From positions 124,001-188,000 of the forward strand of contig JAXGXJ010000004.1 in assembly GCA_040772905.1 (NCBI GenBank): DNA of 64,000 nucleotides, given 5' to 3'. This DNA comes from JAXGXJ01 sp040772905. Its GTDB lineage: Bacteria > Actinomycetota > Thermoleophilia > RBG-16-64-13. Positions 52,991 through 60,720 of this stretch are shown here, in pieces; the stretch's first letter is position 1; each line of letters starts with the position of its first letter. The notes under the pieces are model-generated. The model made no database searches. It saw only the letters and a program-made list of their open reading frames with translations, and was not told where the DNA came from. The translations under genes and the position numbers were made by a program.

Positions 52991-53962
52991 CTAATACGCC
53001 TGGGCTTTAGGAAGCAGGGGCCTGTAGATACCGACCTTGAGCACGCCGTATTTCAGGGAGAAGGCCCCGATGGTGTGACACACGATCGCGAACACGAGCA
53101 GGCCGGTGGTGGCCTCCTCGCCGGTGAAGTAGCTCGCCACCGAGATGACGAAGGGAACGATGATGCCGAGGATGACGATCCCCAGCCAGAACACCCAAGC
53201 CACGTGCCCGCGGATGAGCTCCTTCACGGAAAGTTCAGCGGTGGACGACTGGTAGTTGGCGTTCACCAGGTAGCTCACGATGAGGAGGGAGTTGATGATA
53301 AGCATGATCCTGGTAGCCGACTCCGCAGGGTGGATGACCTCCTCGCCCACCACGAGGCCGACGCCCATGATCAAGGCAAGACCATCGGCGATGCCCATGA
53401 GCAAGAAGACGATGGGCAGCAGACCGGTGTTCCAGAAGGGCACGCTCTTGCAGTAGCTCATGGCGAAACCGCAGTAGATGGCGGTCATGACCGCGAACAC
53501 ACCGGCCAGGACCATGAAGACGTAGTTGGCGGCATGAATGCCGGCTCCGTCGTTCACGCCGTAGGCGATGAGCCCCTGCATGATGAGCTGCAGGGCACCG
53601 AAGAAGAGGAAGATCATGGTGAGGACGATGCCGCGAGCGAACCATGAGGTCCTCCACGCCTTGCTGAATGGCGGGAAGGCTCTCCAGAAGCGATACCACT
53701 TGCCGAGGTAGAACGCGTGTAAGGGCAGCTTGAAGATGGCGATGCCCACCCAGCCCAACACGCCGGCCCAGAAAGCGGTGACGGCGAACTCCTCTTTCAG
53801 CGCGAAGAAGAGCGAGACCAGATAGAGGCCGGTGCCGAGAGCGGAGAAGACCTCGGCCAGCCATACCATCAAGCCCTTGCCCTTGATCCACTCCTCCTGG
53901 GCCATGGGCTTGATCATCCATTCGTGGGTGACCATCCACTGACGGGCGGTTCTAGCGTTCAT
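52991..53962 (-). CDS. NrfD/PsrC-family membrane anchor subunit
   Basis: The 323-residue protein has about eight hydrophobic helices (for example LMVWLAEVFSALGTGLYLVS, VFMVLAGVFAVMTAIY and HVAWVFWLGIVILGIIVPF). It belongs to the NrfD family of quinone-interacting anchors that carry no haem. It overlaps the ferredoxin subunit by eleven bases and precedes the catalytic subunit, so the three form one complex linking quinones to the molybdenum site. Confidence 0.88.
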   Translation of the reverse strand: MNARTARQWMVTHEWMIKPMAQEEWIKGKGLMVWLAEVFSALGTGLYLVSLFFALKEEFAVTAFWAGVLGWVGIAIFKLPLHAFYLGKWYRFWRAFPPFSKAWRTSWFARGIVLTMIFLFFGALQLIMQGLIAYGVNDGAGIHAANYVFMVLAGVFAVMTAIYCGFAMSYCKSVPFWNTGLLPIVFLLMGIADGLALIMGVGLVVGEEVIHPAESATRIMLIINSLLIVSYLVNANYQSSTAELSVKELIRGHVAWVFWLGIVILGIIVPFVISVASYFTGEEATTGLLVFAIVCHTIGAFSLKYGVLKVGIYRPLLPKAQAY

Positions 53963-54758
53963 CCGAGCCCCCCTCTTCTTCTCCCATCCGCCTGTATCGT
54001 TTGGCCAGCAACGGTTTCGAGACCTCGTACACCGTGCTCAGGTGCTGGATGTGGCTGCCCGTCTGGTCTTCGAGAGGCGCCTTGTTGGAGGGGGCGTTGC
54101 CGAGCTTGTAGTCGATGTAGTAGACCGACGGCTCAGTGCCGTACTCAGGATGAAGGACGAAACCGCTCTTTTCCTTGATGAGCTTGGACACGTTGCTGTT
54201 GGGATCGTCCAGGTCGCCGAAGGTGAGAGCCCTCGCCTGGCAGGTGTTCACGCACGCGGGGGTCGCATCGCGGTCAATGCCGGGAGTGAGACCCCTGGCC
54301 AGCCCGTCGTCGATCTTCTCCATGCAGAAGTTGCACTTCTCGGTGGTGCCCACCGTATGGGGATAGAGCTTCTTGCCCTTCTTCTCGAACGACGTCTCTT
54401 TGTGGTCCGGGAAGTAGCCAGGATTCCGCTTCCGCGAGACATACGTGCGGTTCTGATAAGGGCAGGCGATGACGCAGTACCGGCAACCGAAACACTTGTT
54501 GCTGTCGATGGCGACGATGCCGTCGGGACGCTTGTACGACGCCTCCGTGGGACAGACTTCCACGCACGGAGCTTCTTTGCATTGATTACAGCGAACGGGA
54601 TAGGTGGAGACGTCCACGCTCAGGGCGTCTTCGGTCTCCAGTGCCACCAGTCGAGGCCACGTGACCCGCAGCGGCAAGAAGTGCTCGATCCTGCACGCCG
54701 CGATGCAGCCGTGGCATCGAGTGCACTTCGCGAGGTTGATGACCATTCCCCATCTCAT
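53952..54758 (-). CDS. Four-cluster ferredoxin subunit of the NrfD complex
   Basis: The 268-residue protein carries four [4Fe-4S] motifs: CTRCHGCIAAC (12-22), CNQCKEAPCVEVC, CFGCRYCVIAC and CNFC with CVNTC. It is of the NrfC/PsrB/DmsB type and transfers electrons between the NrfD anchor and the molybdenum subunit. There is no Tat signal here either. The start at 54756-54758 (MRWGMVINLAKC) was preferred to an ATG 36 bases upstream because cluster I begins close to the N-terminus in relatives. Confidence 0.88.
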   Translation of the reverse strand: MRWGMVINLAKCTRCHGCIAACRIEHFLPLRVTWPRLVALETEDALSVDVSTYPVRCNQCKEAPCVEVCPTEASYKRPDGIVAIDSNKCFGCRYCVIACPYQNRTYVSRKRNPGYFPDHKETSFEKKGKKLYPHTVGTTEKCNFCMEKIDDGLARGLTPGIDRDATPACVNTCQARALTFGDLDDPNSNVSKLIKEKSGFVLHPEYGTEPSVYYIDYKLGNAPSNKAPLEDQTGSHIQHLSTVYEVSKPLLAKRYRRMGEEEGGSDER

Positions 54759-54794
54759 AGTATGAGCTTCTCCCCCTTCTCGGTGGTAAAGCAT

Positions 54795-55000
54795 GTCACG
54801 TCGACATTACCAAACACATTATCACAGCGCAAGATGACAACATGATTCTGATGATATTGCGGTTCCATTTCTGATACGAGGATTTCGATTTCACCTGCAA
54901 ATAAGCTACCGAGCAGTTGTTTATCCGTCCCGCGATGAGCCTGGAAAACGTTGGTCCTACCATCCTACCTCCGCTGATCCACGCCGCGCGCGACACCGAA
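54795..55000. promoter_or_regulatory. AT-rich intergenic region upstream of the NrfD-complex operon
   Basis: About 170 bases here are markedly more AT-rich than the rest of the window, with stretches such as ACATTATCACAG and GATGATATTGC. It presumably holds the promoter of the ferredoxin-NrfD-molybdenum operon. I could not single out a convincing -35/-10 pair or palindrome, and no gene is seen. Confidence 0.5.
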
Positions 55001-55042
55001 AAAGCAGCGGGGCCCCGCCGCCTGCGGGCGGGGGGGCCCCGC
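55000..55042 (-). terminator. Rho-independent terminator of the rubrerythrin gene
   Basis: On the minus strand a GC-rich stem (AGCGGGGC...GCCCCGCT, with a slightly uneven G-run) is followed by GCTTTTTCGG. It begins 25 bases after the rubrerythrin stop codon, so rubrerythrin is transcribed apart from the next operon. Confidence 0.85.
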
Positions 55043-55066
55043 TGGTCGCGCACGCGATCTCTGCTT

Positions 55067-55609
55067 CTAGGCGAAGTAGCGCTCCAGCAGACCCTTGAAG
55101 GCTTTGCCGTGTCGGGCCTCGTCGCGAGCCATCTCGTGGACGGTGTCGTGGATCGCGTCGTAGCCCAACTCCTTGGCAAGCGTGGCCAGCTCTACTTTGC
55201 CCTCGGTTGCCCCATATTCAGCCTCCACCCGCATCTGCAGGTTGGTCTTCGAATCGGCGGACACCACCTCGCCCAGAAGCTCCGCAAAACGGGCGGCATG
55301 ATCGGCCTCCTCGTACGCGATGCGTTTGTAGGCCTCAGCCACTTCCGGGTAGCCCTGTCTGTCTGCAGCGCGAGACATGGCGAGATACATCCCCACCTCG
55401 CTGCATTCACCCTCGAAGTTGTTCCTCAGGCCTTCGATCACGCGAGGGTCGACATCCTTCGCAACACCGACCACGTGCTCGGCAGCCCAGTCGGTCATAC
55501 CCTCGGTCAGCGGCGCAAACTTCGCAGCCGGCGCCTTGCATTGGGGGCACCTCTCCGGGGGCTCCGGGCCTTCGTGTACATATCCACACACCAAACATCT
55601 GAATTTCAC
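55067..55609 (-). CDS. Rubrerythrin, reversed domain order
   Basis: The 180-residue protein has an N-terminal rubredoxin-type iron site (C5, C8, C21 and C24; CLVCGYVHEG) followed by a ferritin-like diiron domain (NFEGECSEVGMYLAM, YEEADHAARFAEL, EAEYGATEG and RDEARHGKAF). This order is that of the reverse rubrerythrins, which act as NAD(P)H-linked peroxidases with rubredoxin in anaerobes. A rubredoxin gene lies about 5 kb away. Monocistronic, with its own terminator. Confidence 0.93.
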   Translation of the reverse strand: MKFRCLVCGYVHEGPEPPERCPQCKAPAAKFAPLTEGMTDWAAEHVVGVAKDVDPRVIEGLRNNFEGECSEVGMYLAMSRAADRQGYPEVAEAYKRIAYEEADHAARFAELLGEVVSADSKTNLQMRVEAEYGATEGKVELATLAKELGYDAIHDTVHEMARDEARHGKAFKGLLERYFA

Positions 55610-55652
55610 TGAAACCTCCTAGGGTATCGTGCGGCAAATCATAGCGGGTGAC

Positions 55653-55748
55653 GCCCAGCGGCGCCAAGCCCATCCTGAGGTCGGTCGGCGCCTCCTTGGG
55701 CTCTTGACAACGCCCGCCTGGTGCGCGACGCTTGCGGGCGGTTTTTTT
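55653..55748 (+). promoter_or_regulatory. Structured leader with terminator ahead of the amino-sugar genes
   Basis: On the plus strand, GCCCA (55653-55657) and GGCGCC (55660-55665) can pair with GGCGCC (55687-55692) and TGGGC (55697-55701). Ten bases later CGCCCGC (55711-55717) pairs with GCGGGCG (55734-55740), followed by G and seven T. That is a complete intrinsic terminator about 100 bases before the first gene, with no plus-strand gene upstream. It could be an attenuator, a riboswitch or a small RNA. I do not recognise a known class. Confidence 0.55.
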
Positions 55749-55845
55749 CTCGGGTCAACAGCAGGCCCGGCCCGAGCCGCTGCTCACGGCCGTGTTGTCC
55801 GCGCGGACAGACGGGCGGATGTGAATCGCTCAGAAAGGCAGCATC

Positions 55846-57069
55846 ATGGACCTCCGTCCTCGAGGCTACGACAAGATCGTACACTTGCTTGAGAAGGGAG
55901 TGTCCATCCCGAACCCCCTGACCGTCGACGTCGGCGACGAGATCGACCCCGATCTCATCTCAGCCGACGGGGTGATCATCTACCCGGGCTGCCGACTCTA
56001 CGGTGCGAAGACTGTGATCTCCGCGGGAACGAGACTGGGCGCAGAGATGCCGGTGACGTTGCAGGACTGCCGCCTAGGCCCGCGCGTGGAACTCAGGGGC
56101 GGGTACTTCAAGCAATCGGTGTTCCTGGCGGGGGCCAACATGGGCTCGGGTGCGCAGGTACGAGAAGCCTGCCTGCTGGAGGAGGAAGCGGGCGGCGCTC
56201 ATTGCGTGGGTCTGAAACAGACCATCCTCTTCCCCTTCGTCACCTTGGGCAGCCTTATCAACTTCTGCGACTGCCTCATGGCGGGAGGCACCAGCCGGAA
56301 GGACCACAGCGAGGTGGGAAGCTCATACATCCACTTCAACTTCACTCCTGACGGCGATAAGACCACCCCCTCCCTCTTCGGCGACGTGCCGCGCGGTGTC
56401 ATGCTCGATAGGCCCCCCATCTTCCTGGGCGGCCAGGGCGGCACCGTCGGTCCCGTGAGGATGGGCTACGGCACCGTCGTGGGCGCCGGCTGCATCCTCC
56501 GCGAAGACGTGCTCGACGACGGTCAACTGGTCGTCACCAACACGCCGCGCCAGATCAAGCGCCCCCACTCCGGCTACCACTACGGCAACCTCACCAGGGT
56601 GGTGCGCAACAACATCGTCTATCTGGCCAACCTGGCGGCATTGGAGGTCTGGTACGAACAGGTACGTCAGCCGTTCTTCGCACGCCAGGAGTTCGGCCAA
56701 GCACTCTACTCCGGAGCGTTGGAGATACTCGCCCTCGCACGTGAGGAGCGCGCCAAGCGCCTGGTCGCCATGGCGGGCAAAGTGTCGGCGGAGACCGAGC
56801 AGAACCGTGAGTTCCGCGATCAGGCACACGCGGTGTGCGCTCTCTTCTCTGGGACTGCGGCCGCGACGGCCGGCAACGATGCAGATACCGCCGTCCCCAT
56901 GCCTGGGGGCCTGCGCCGCGCGATAGACCGGTCTGCCGCCGGCTACCTGGAGACCATCCAATCGCTCACGCCCGATCTGAAGGCGCAAGGGGTGGAGTGG
57001 CTGCAGACCATAGTGGACACACTGTGCGGGCAGGCCGCGAAAGCCCTACCCAGTCTTGACCTGTCCTGA
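55846..57069 (+). CDS. Left-handed beta-helix (hexapeptide repeat) protein, GlmU-related
   Basis: The 407-residue protein has hexapeptide repeats from about residue 40 to 230 (for example VIIYPGCRLYGAKTVISAGT, and later GTVGPVRMGYGTVVGAGCI) and a helical C-terminal part. It resembles the acyltransferase half of GlmU-like UDP-N-acetylglucosamine enzymes but lacks an N-terminal pyrophosphorylase domain. Its position before glmM suggests acetylation of glucosamine-1-phosphate or a related sugar phosphate. The start has CAGAAAGG nine bases upstream. Confidence 0.75.
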   Translation: MDLRPRGYDKIVHLLEKGVSIPNPLTVDVGDEIDPDLISADGVIIYPGCRLYGAKTVISAGTRLGAEMPVTLQDCRLGPRVELRGGYFKQSVFLAGANMGSGAQVREACLLEEEAGGAHCVGLKQTILFPFVTLGSLINFCDCLMAGGTSRKDHSEVGSSYIHFNFTPDGDKTTPSLFGDVPRGVMLDRPPIFLGGQGGTVGPVRMGYGTVVGAGCILREDVLDDGQLVVTNTPRQIKRPHSGYHYGNLTRVVRNNIVYLANLAALEVWYEQVRQPFFARQEFGQALYSGALEILALAREERAKRLVAMAGKVSAETEQNREFRDQAHAVCALFSGTAAATAGNDADTAVPMPGGLRRAIDRSAAGYLETIQSLTPDLKAQGVEWLQTIVDTLCGQAAKALPSLDLS

Positions 57070-57112
57070 CCGACGATAGTCGACGTCGACACCAATAGTG
57101 GAAGGAACGTAT

Positions 57113-58462
57113 ATGGGAAGACTCTTCGGCACTGACGGCATCCGCGGAGAGGCGAACCGTTACCCCATGGACGCGGCCACTGCCCTCGCGGTGGGACAGG
57201 CCGTCACCCACACACTGAGGCGGCCGAGCCACACCACACGCGTGATCATCGGCAAGGACACCCGGCTCTCCGGCTACATGCTCGAGAGCGCCCTCGAGTC
57301 TGGAGTCACCTCCATGGGCGGCGTACCCTACTTGGTAGGAGTCCTCCCCACTCCCGGTATCGCCTTCATCACCGAGAGCATGAGAGCCGACGCCGGCGCC
57401 GTGATCTCGGCGTCGCACAACCCCTTCATGGACAACGGCATCAAACTGTTCTCTGGAGCAGGCTTCAAACTGTCGGACGCCCAGGAGAGCGCCATCGAGG
57501 AGTTGGTGCTGGGCGGGAAGTTGCCCGAAATGGTGCCCAGCGCCGGCGACATGGGCCGCGCCCATCGCTTGGACGACGCCCAGGGCCGCTACATCGTGTT
57601 CTTGAAGAACACCTTCCCACGCGAACTGTCCCTGGAAGGGATGAAGATCGTCCTCGACACCGCCAACGGAGCCACCTATCGGGTAGGCCCGGCCACCTTT
57701 TCGGAACTCGGCGCCGACGTCACCGTCATCCACAACACGCCTGACGGTCTCAATATCAACAAGGACTGCGGCTCTCAGCACACCGCCGACCTGCGCCGCA
57801 CCGTTCTCGAGACGGGGGCCCAGGTGGGCCTGGCCTTCGACGGTGACGGCGACCGCCTCATCGCTGTGGATGAGAAGGGTCAGGAGATCACAGGCGACCA
57901 GATACTCATCATCTGCGCCAAGATGCTCAAGGATGAGGGCAAGCTCAAGAACGACCTCATCGTATCCACCATCATGAGCAACATGGGCTTCAGCGTCGCG
58001 TGCAAGAAGTACGGCTTCAAGAACCATGCCGCCAAGGTGGGCGACCGCTACGTGCTCGAGGACATGCAGCGCATGGGCGGCGTGCTGGGCGGCGAGGAAT
58101 CGGGGCATGTGATCTTCCTCAACCACCACACCACGGGCGACGGCATCCTCACCGGTGTGCAGCTGCTGGCGGCCATGCTCAAGGCGGGCAAGCCGCTCTC
58201 CGAACTTGCTCAGCTGATGGAGGTCTTCCCTCAGAAGCTCATCAACGTGGAGGTGACCTCCAAACCTCCCGTGGAGAGCGTGCCCGAGATCGTGGAGGCC
58301 ACCAAGCAGGTAGAGACGGAACTCGCAGGCGAGGGCCGCGTGCTCATCCGCTATTCAGGCACCCAGAACATGTGCCGGGTGATGGTGGAGGGCCCGACCA
58401 AGGAGATCACCGAGAAGTACGCCGAGCAACTGGCAGAGGTGGTCAAGAAAGCCATCGGTTAG
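57113..58462 (+). CDS. glmM: Phosphoglucosamine mutase
   Basis: GlmM converts glucosamine-6-phosphate to glucosamine-1-phosphate for cell-wall precursors. The 449-residue protein has the phosphoserine loop ISASHNPFMDNG with S101, the magnesium loop DGDGDR (243-248), the sugar loop GGEESGH and the phosphate loop RYSGTQNMCRV. The ATG at 57113 gives MGRLFGTDGIRG, the family start, with GGAAGGAA upstream; an ATG at 57098 would add five residues. It is 43 bases after the hexapeptide gene. Confidence 0.96.
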   Translation: MGRLFGTDGIRGEANRYPMDAATALAVGQAVTHTLRRPSHTTRVIIGKDTRLSGYMLESALESGVTSMGGVPYLVGVLPTPGIAFITESMRADAGAVISASHNPFMDNGIKLFSGAGFKLSDAQESAIEELVLGGKLPEMVPSAGDMGRAHRLDDAQGRYIVFLKNTFPRELSLEGMKIVLDTANGATYRVGPATFSELGADVTVIHNTPDGLNINKDCGSQHTADLRRTVLETGAQVGLAFDGDGDRLIAVDEKGQEITGDQILIICAKMLKDEGKLKNDLIVSTIMSNMGFSVACKKYGFKNHAAKVGDRYVLEDMQRMGGVLGGEESGHVIFLNHHTTGDGILTGVQLLAAMLKAGKPLSELAQLMEVFPQKLINVEVTSKPPVESVPEIVEATKQVETELAGEGRVLIRYSGTQNMCRVMVEGPTKEITEKYAEQLAEVVKKAIG

Positions 58463-58470
58463 GAAGAGCC

Positions 58471-59436
58471 GTGCCCTTCACCCTTCATGTGACCCGCGAT
58501 TTCGACCAGATGAGTCGAGTAGCGTTCTCCGTGGTGGAGGACGACATCAGGGACAAGCTGGCCGTCAAACGAGAGTATGTCCTGGGTCTGGCCACAGGCA
58601 ACTCGCCCACCGGACTCTATCGGCACCTGGCCGGCGCCTGCAACGACGGCAGGATCGACCCGGGGCGCATCCGCACGTTCAACCTGGACGAGTACGTGGG
58701 CCTGCCCGGCGAGAACGCGCAGCAGCGCAGTCTCAACTGCGAGTCGTACAGCTACTTCATGATCCGCCAGCTGTTCGGCCTGATGGATCGTCCCTTCATA
58801 GAGACCAACGTCCCCTGGGGGACGCTCATCGATCAGCAGGAACTCGAGCGGGCGCTCGACGAGCATCCCGACGACTACCGCGTCGATGGGTCGGACAAGG
58901 GCAAGGCCATCGTCATCCGACCGGATGCCGGAGGCGTGCTGGGGAATATCCGCGCGTCGATCCTCGACGCCTACGAACGCAAGATCGAAGCGTGCGGGGG
59001 CATCGACCTCCACGTCGTGGGAGTCGGCGGTCGGGGACATGTGGCCTTTCACGAGAGCGGCATACCCTTCCCGGGCAAGCGGGTGCTGCTGGTGCGCCTG
59101 GACGACAACACTGTGGAGAACGCGGTGGCCGACGGCCACTTCCCCTCTGTGGAGCAGAGCCCTCGCTATGCCGTCTCCATGGGTGCCGAACTGGTGTACG
59201 AGGCCGCCAAGATCGTCCTGCTCGCCAACGGTGGCCGCAAGACGGGGCCGGTAGCGGAGTCGATCTTCGGCGAATGTGACTGCGAGGTACCCATCAGCTA
59301 CGGGTGGAGGATGGTGGAAGCCGGCCGCCATCTGGTCTACGTGCTGGATGAGGCTGCAGCGTCTGAAGTACTTGCGCGAAAGGCTGAGGCACAGCGACGC
59401 GGCGTGGACATCATCGACATGCGTGACCATGACTGA
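58471..59436 (+). CDS. Divergent glucosamine-6-phosphate deaminase/isomerase-like protein
   Basis: The 321-residue protein has the NagB fold motifs GLATGNSPTGLYRHL and FNLDEYVGL, whose aspartate corresponds to the E. coli catalytic D72. The ring-opening loop reads GVGGRGHVAFHESG: H143 and E148 of E. coli NagB are matched, but D141 is replaced by arginine. An insertion of about 40 residues before that loop makes it longer than NagB (266). It starts at GTG 58471, eight bases after glmM, and overlaps the next gene. It may work anabolically (fructose-6-phosphate to glucosamine-6-phosphate) or on another sugar phosphate. Confidence 0.8.
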   Translation: MPFTLHVTRDFDQMSRVAFSVVEDDIRDKLAVKREYVLGLATGNSPTGLYRHLAGACNDGRIDPGRIRTFNLDEYVGLPGENAQQRSLNCESYSYFMIRQLFGLMDRPFIETNVPWGTLIDQQELERALDEHPDDYRVDGSDKGKAIVIRPDAGGVLGNIRASILDAYERKIEACGGIDLHVVGVGGRGHVAFHESGIPFPGKRVLLVRLDDNTVENAVADGHFPSVEQSPRYAVSMGAELVYEAAKIVLLANGGRKTGPVAESIFGECDCEVPISYGWRMVEAGRHLVYVLDEAAASEVLARKAEAQRRGVDIIDMRDHD

Positions 59437-60352
59437 CACGGACCTGGCAGCACGCATCGTCGAGTTGATCGAGGATGCCGGTCCGCAGACGGGAGCGGAT
59501 CTGTGCGGTGCCATAGGGCCGGAGCAGTGCGTCGAGCAGTGGCGTGCGTGCATGCGCTCGCCACTGCTGGCCACCCGCCGGGTGGGAAGGCGCTATCTGC
59601 GTCTCGATGAGAACGTACCCGGATATGCACGGCTTTCGCCGTCCATCCTGCGCGAGTTCCTCACGTACACCGTGGTGGGACTTGCCGCCCGACCCGACGA
59701 CCTGGAGCGTCGCGCTGAGGCGTTGGCTTCCCGAGTGCGCGAGATCAGCGCAGCCAAGCTGCGTTTGGCCGAGCGGTTGGTGGGCGAAGTAGTGGAAAGG
59801 CTGCCCTCTGATCACCTGGCGCACGATCTGTTCGCGGTGCTGCTGGCCGGCGACATCGTCTACGAGATGGGCCACGATGCCCCCCGGCCGGAGCGGAGCA
59901 CGGGCCGCATGGTGCAGGGGTCCGACTTGGACCTGGTGGTGCTGCTGGACGACTCGGCGCCCGCGGACCTCGCTGAGAGGCTGGATGACGAGATCTACCG
60001 GCAGAAATACCGGCAGCTCATCAACCCCTCGGTGCGCGAGGAGATCGATTACACCATCAAGACCCTCTCGAGAATGCGCGAGCAGACCGCGTTCAGCACC
60101 TTCAAGGAGATGGTGCCCTGCAAGATTCTCGACGAAGCAGTGCTCCTCGCCGGAAGCGAGAGGATCTTCGCCCAAGCCAAGGCCATGCTGACTGCGCGGG
60201 GCATCCCGGAAAGATTGGCTGCCATGGAGCAGCAGGCGGCCATCCAGCGACAGGCCACCGAGGAGCGCCTTCTGGCCGGCAGCGAGAGACCGGCCGACGC
60301 CATTGACCGGCACCTCTTCTGCGGCACCGAGGAGCACGAAGAGTTCGAGTGA
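59429..60352 (+). CDS. Nucleotidyltransferase-motif protein of unknown function
   Basis: The 307-residue protein has the polymerase-beta-type motif GSDLDLVV (164-171), with D166 and D168 as likely metal ligands and a further Asp near residue 216 (EEIDYTIK). The N-terminal 60 residues resemble a small winged-helix segment (ELIEDAGPQTGADLCGAI). I do not recognise a specific family. It overlaps the NagB-like gene by eight bases and is probably translationally coupled to it. Confidence 0.65.
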   Translation: MTDTDLAARIVELIEDAGPQTGADLCGAIGPEQCVEQWRACMRSPLLATRRVGRRYLRLDENVPGYARLSPSILREFLTYTVVGLAARPDDLERRAEALASRVREISAAKLRLAERLVGEVVERLPSDHLAHDLFAVLLAGDIVYEMGHDAPRPERSTGRMVQGSDLDLVVLLDDSAPADLAERLDDEIYRQKYRQLINPSVREEIDYTIKTLSRMREQTAFSTFKEMVPCKILDEAVLLAGSERIFAQAKAMLTARGIPERLAAMEQQAAIQRQATEERLLAGSERPADAIDRHLFCGTEEHEEFE

Positions 60353-60443
60353 CCTGCTGCACAGAGGAGCGCCGCTCGCCCCGGGTGCTTGAAAACGCGA
60401 GGAATCGGGAACAAGCAGGCGACACCGACGACGAGGAGGGCCA

Positions 60444-60635
60444 GTGGACGCCGCCAACCCAGGGCAGAAGTGGATCTGCGAAGTCTGTGATTACATCTAC
60501 GACCCGGAACAGGGCGACCCCGACCAGGGTGTCGAGCCGGGCACGCCCTTTGAAGACCTGCCCGATGACTGGGTGTGCCCAGACTGCGGCGTAGGCAAAG
60601 AGGATTTCCGGCCGGTCACAGACGAGGACGCGTAG
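60444..60635 (+). CDS. Rubredoxin
   Basis: The 63-residue protein has the mononuclear iron site C12, C15, C45 and C48 (WICEVCDYIYDPEQGD and DDWVCPDCGVGKEDF). It is a one-electron carrier, a plausible partner of the rubrerythrin at 55067-55609. The start is GTG at 60444 with GAGGAGGG five bases upstream. It is 91 bases after the preceding gene and may be separately transcribed. Confidence 0.95.
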   Translation: MDAANPGQKWICEVCDYIYDPEQGDPDQGVEPGTPFEDLPDDWVCPDCGVGKEDFRPVTDEDA

Positions 60636-60670
60636 CAGACCGCACACCGTCGTACCCAGATGCAGTGAGC

Positions 60671-60702
60671 GAGCGCCGCCCGCCGGTTGGGCGGCGCCGC
60701 TC
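60671..60702. terminator. Terminator hairpin between convergent genes
   Basis: A 9-bp perfect stem (GCGCCGCCC with GGGCGGCGC, partly extended by GAG/CTC) lies between the rubredoxin stop (+) and the binding-protein stop (-). It is placed to end either or both transcripts. Confidence 0.65.
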
Positions 60703-60720
60703 CGACTCCCCGGCGGGACC

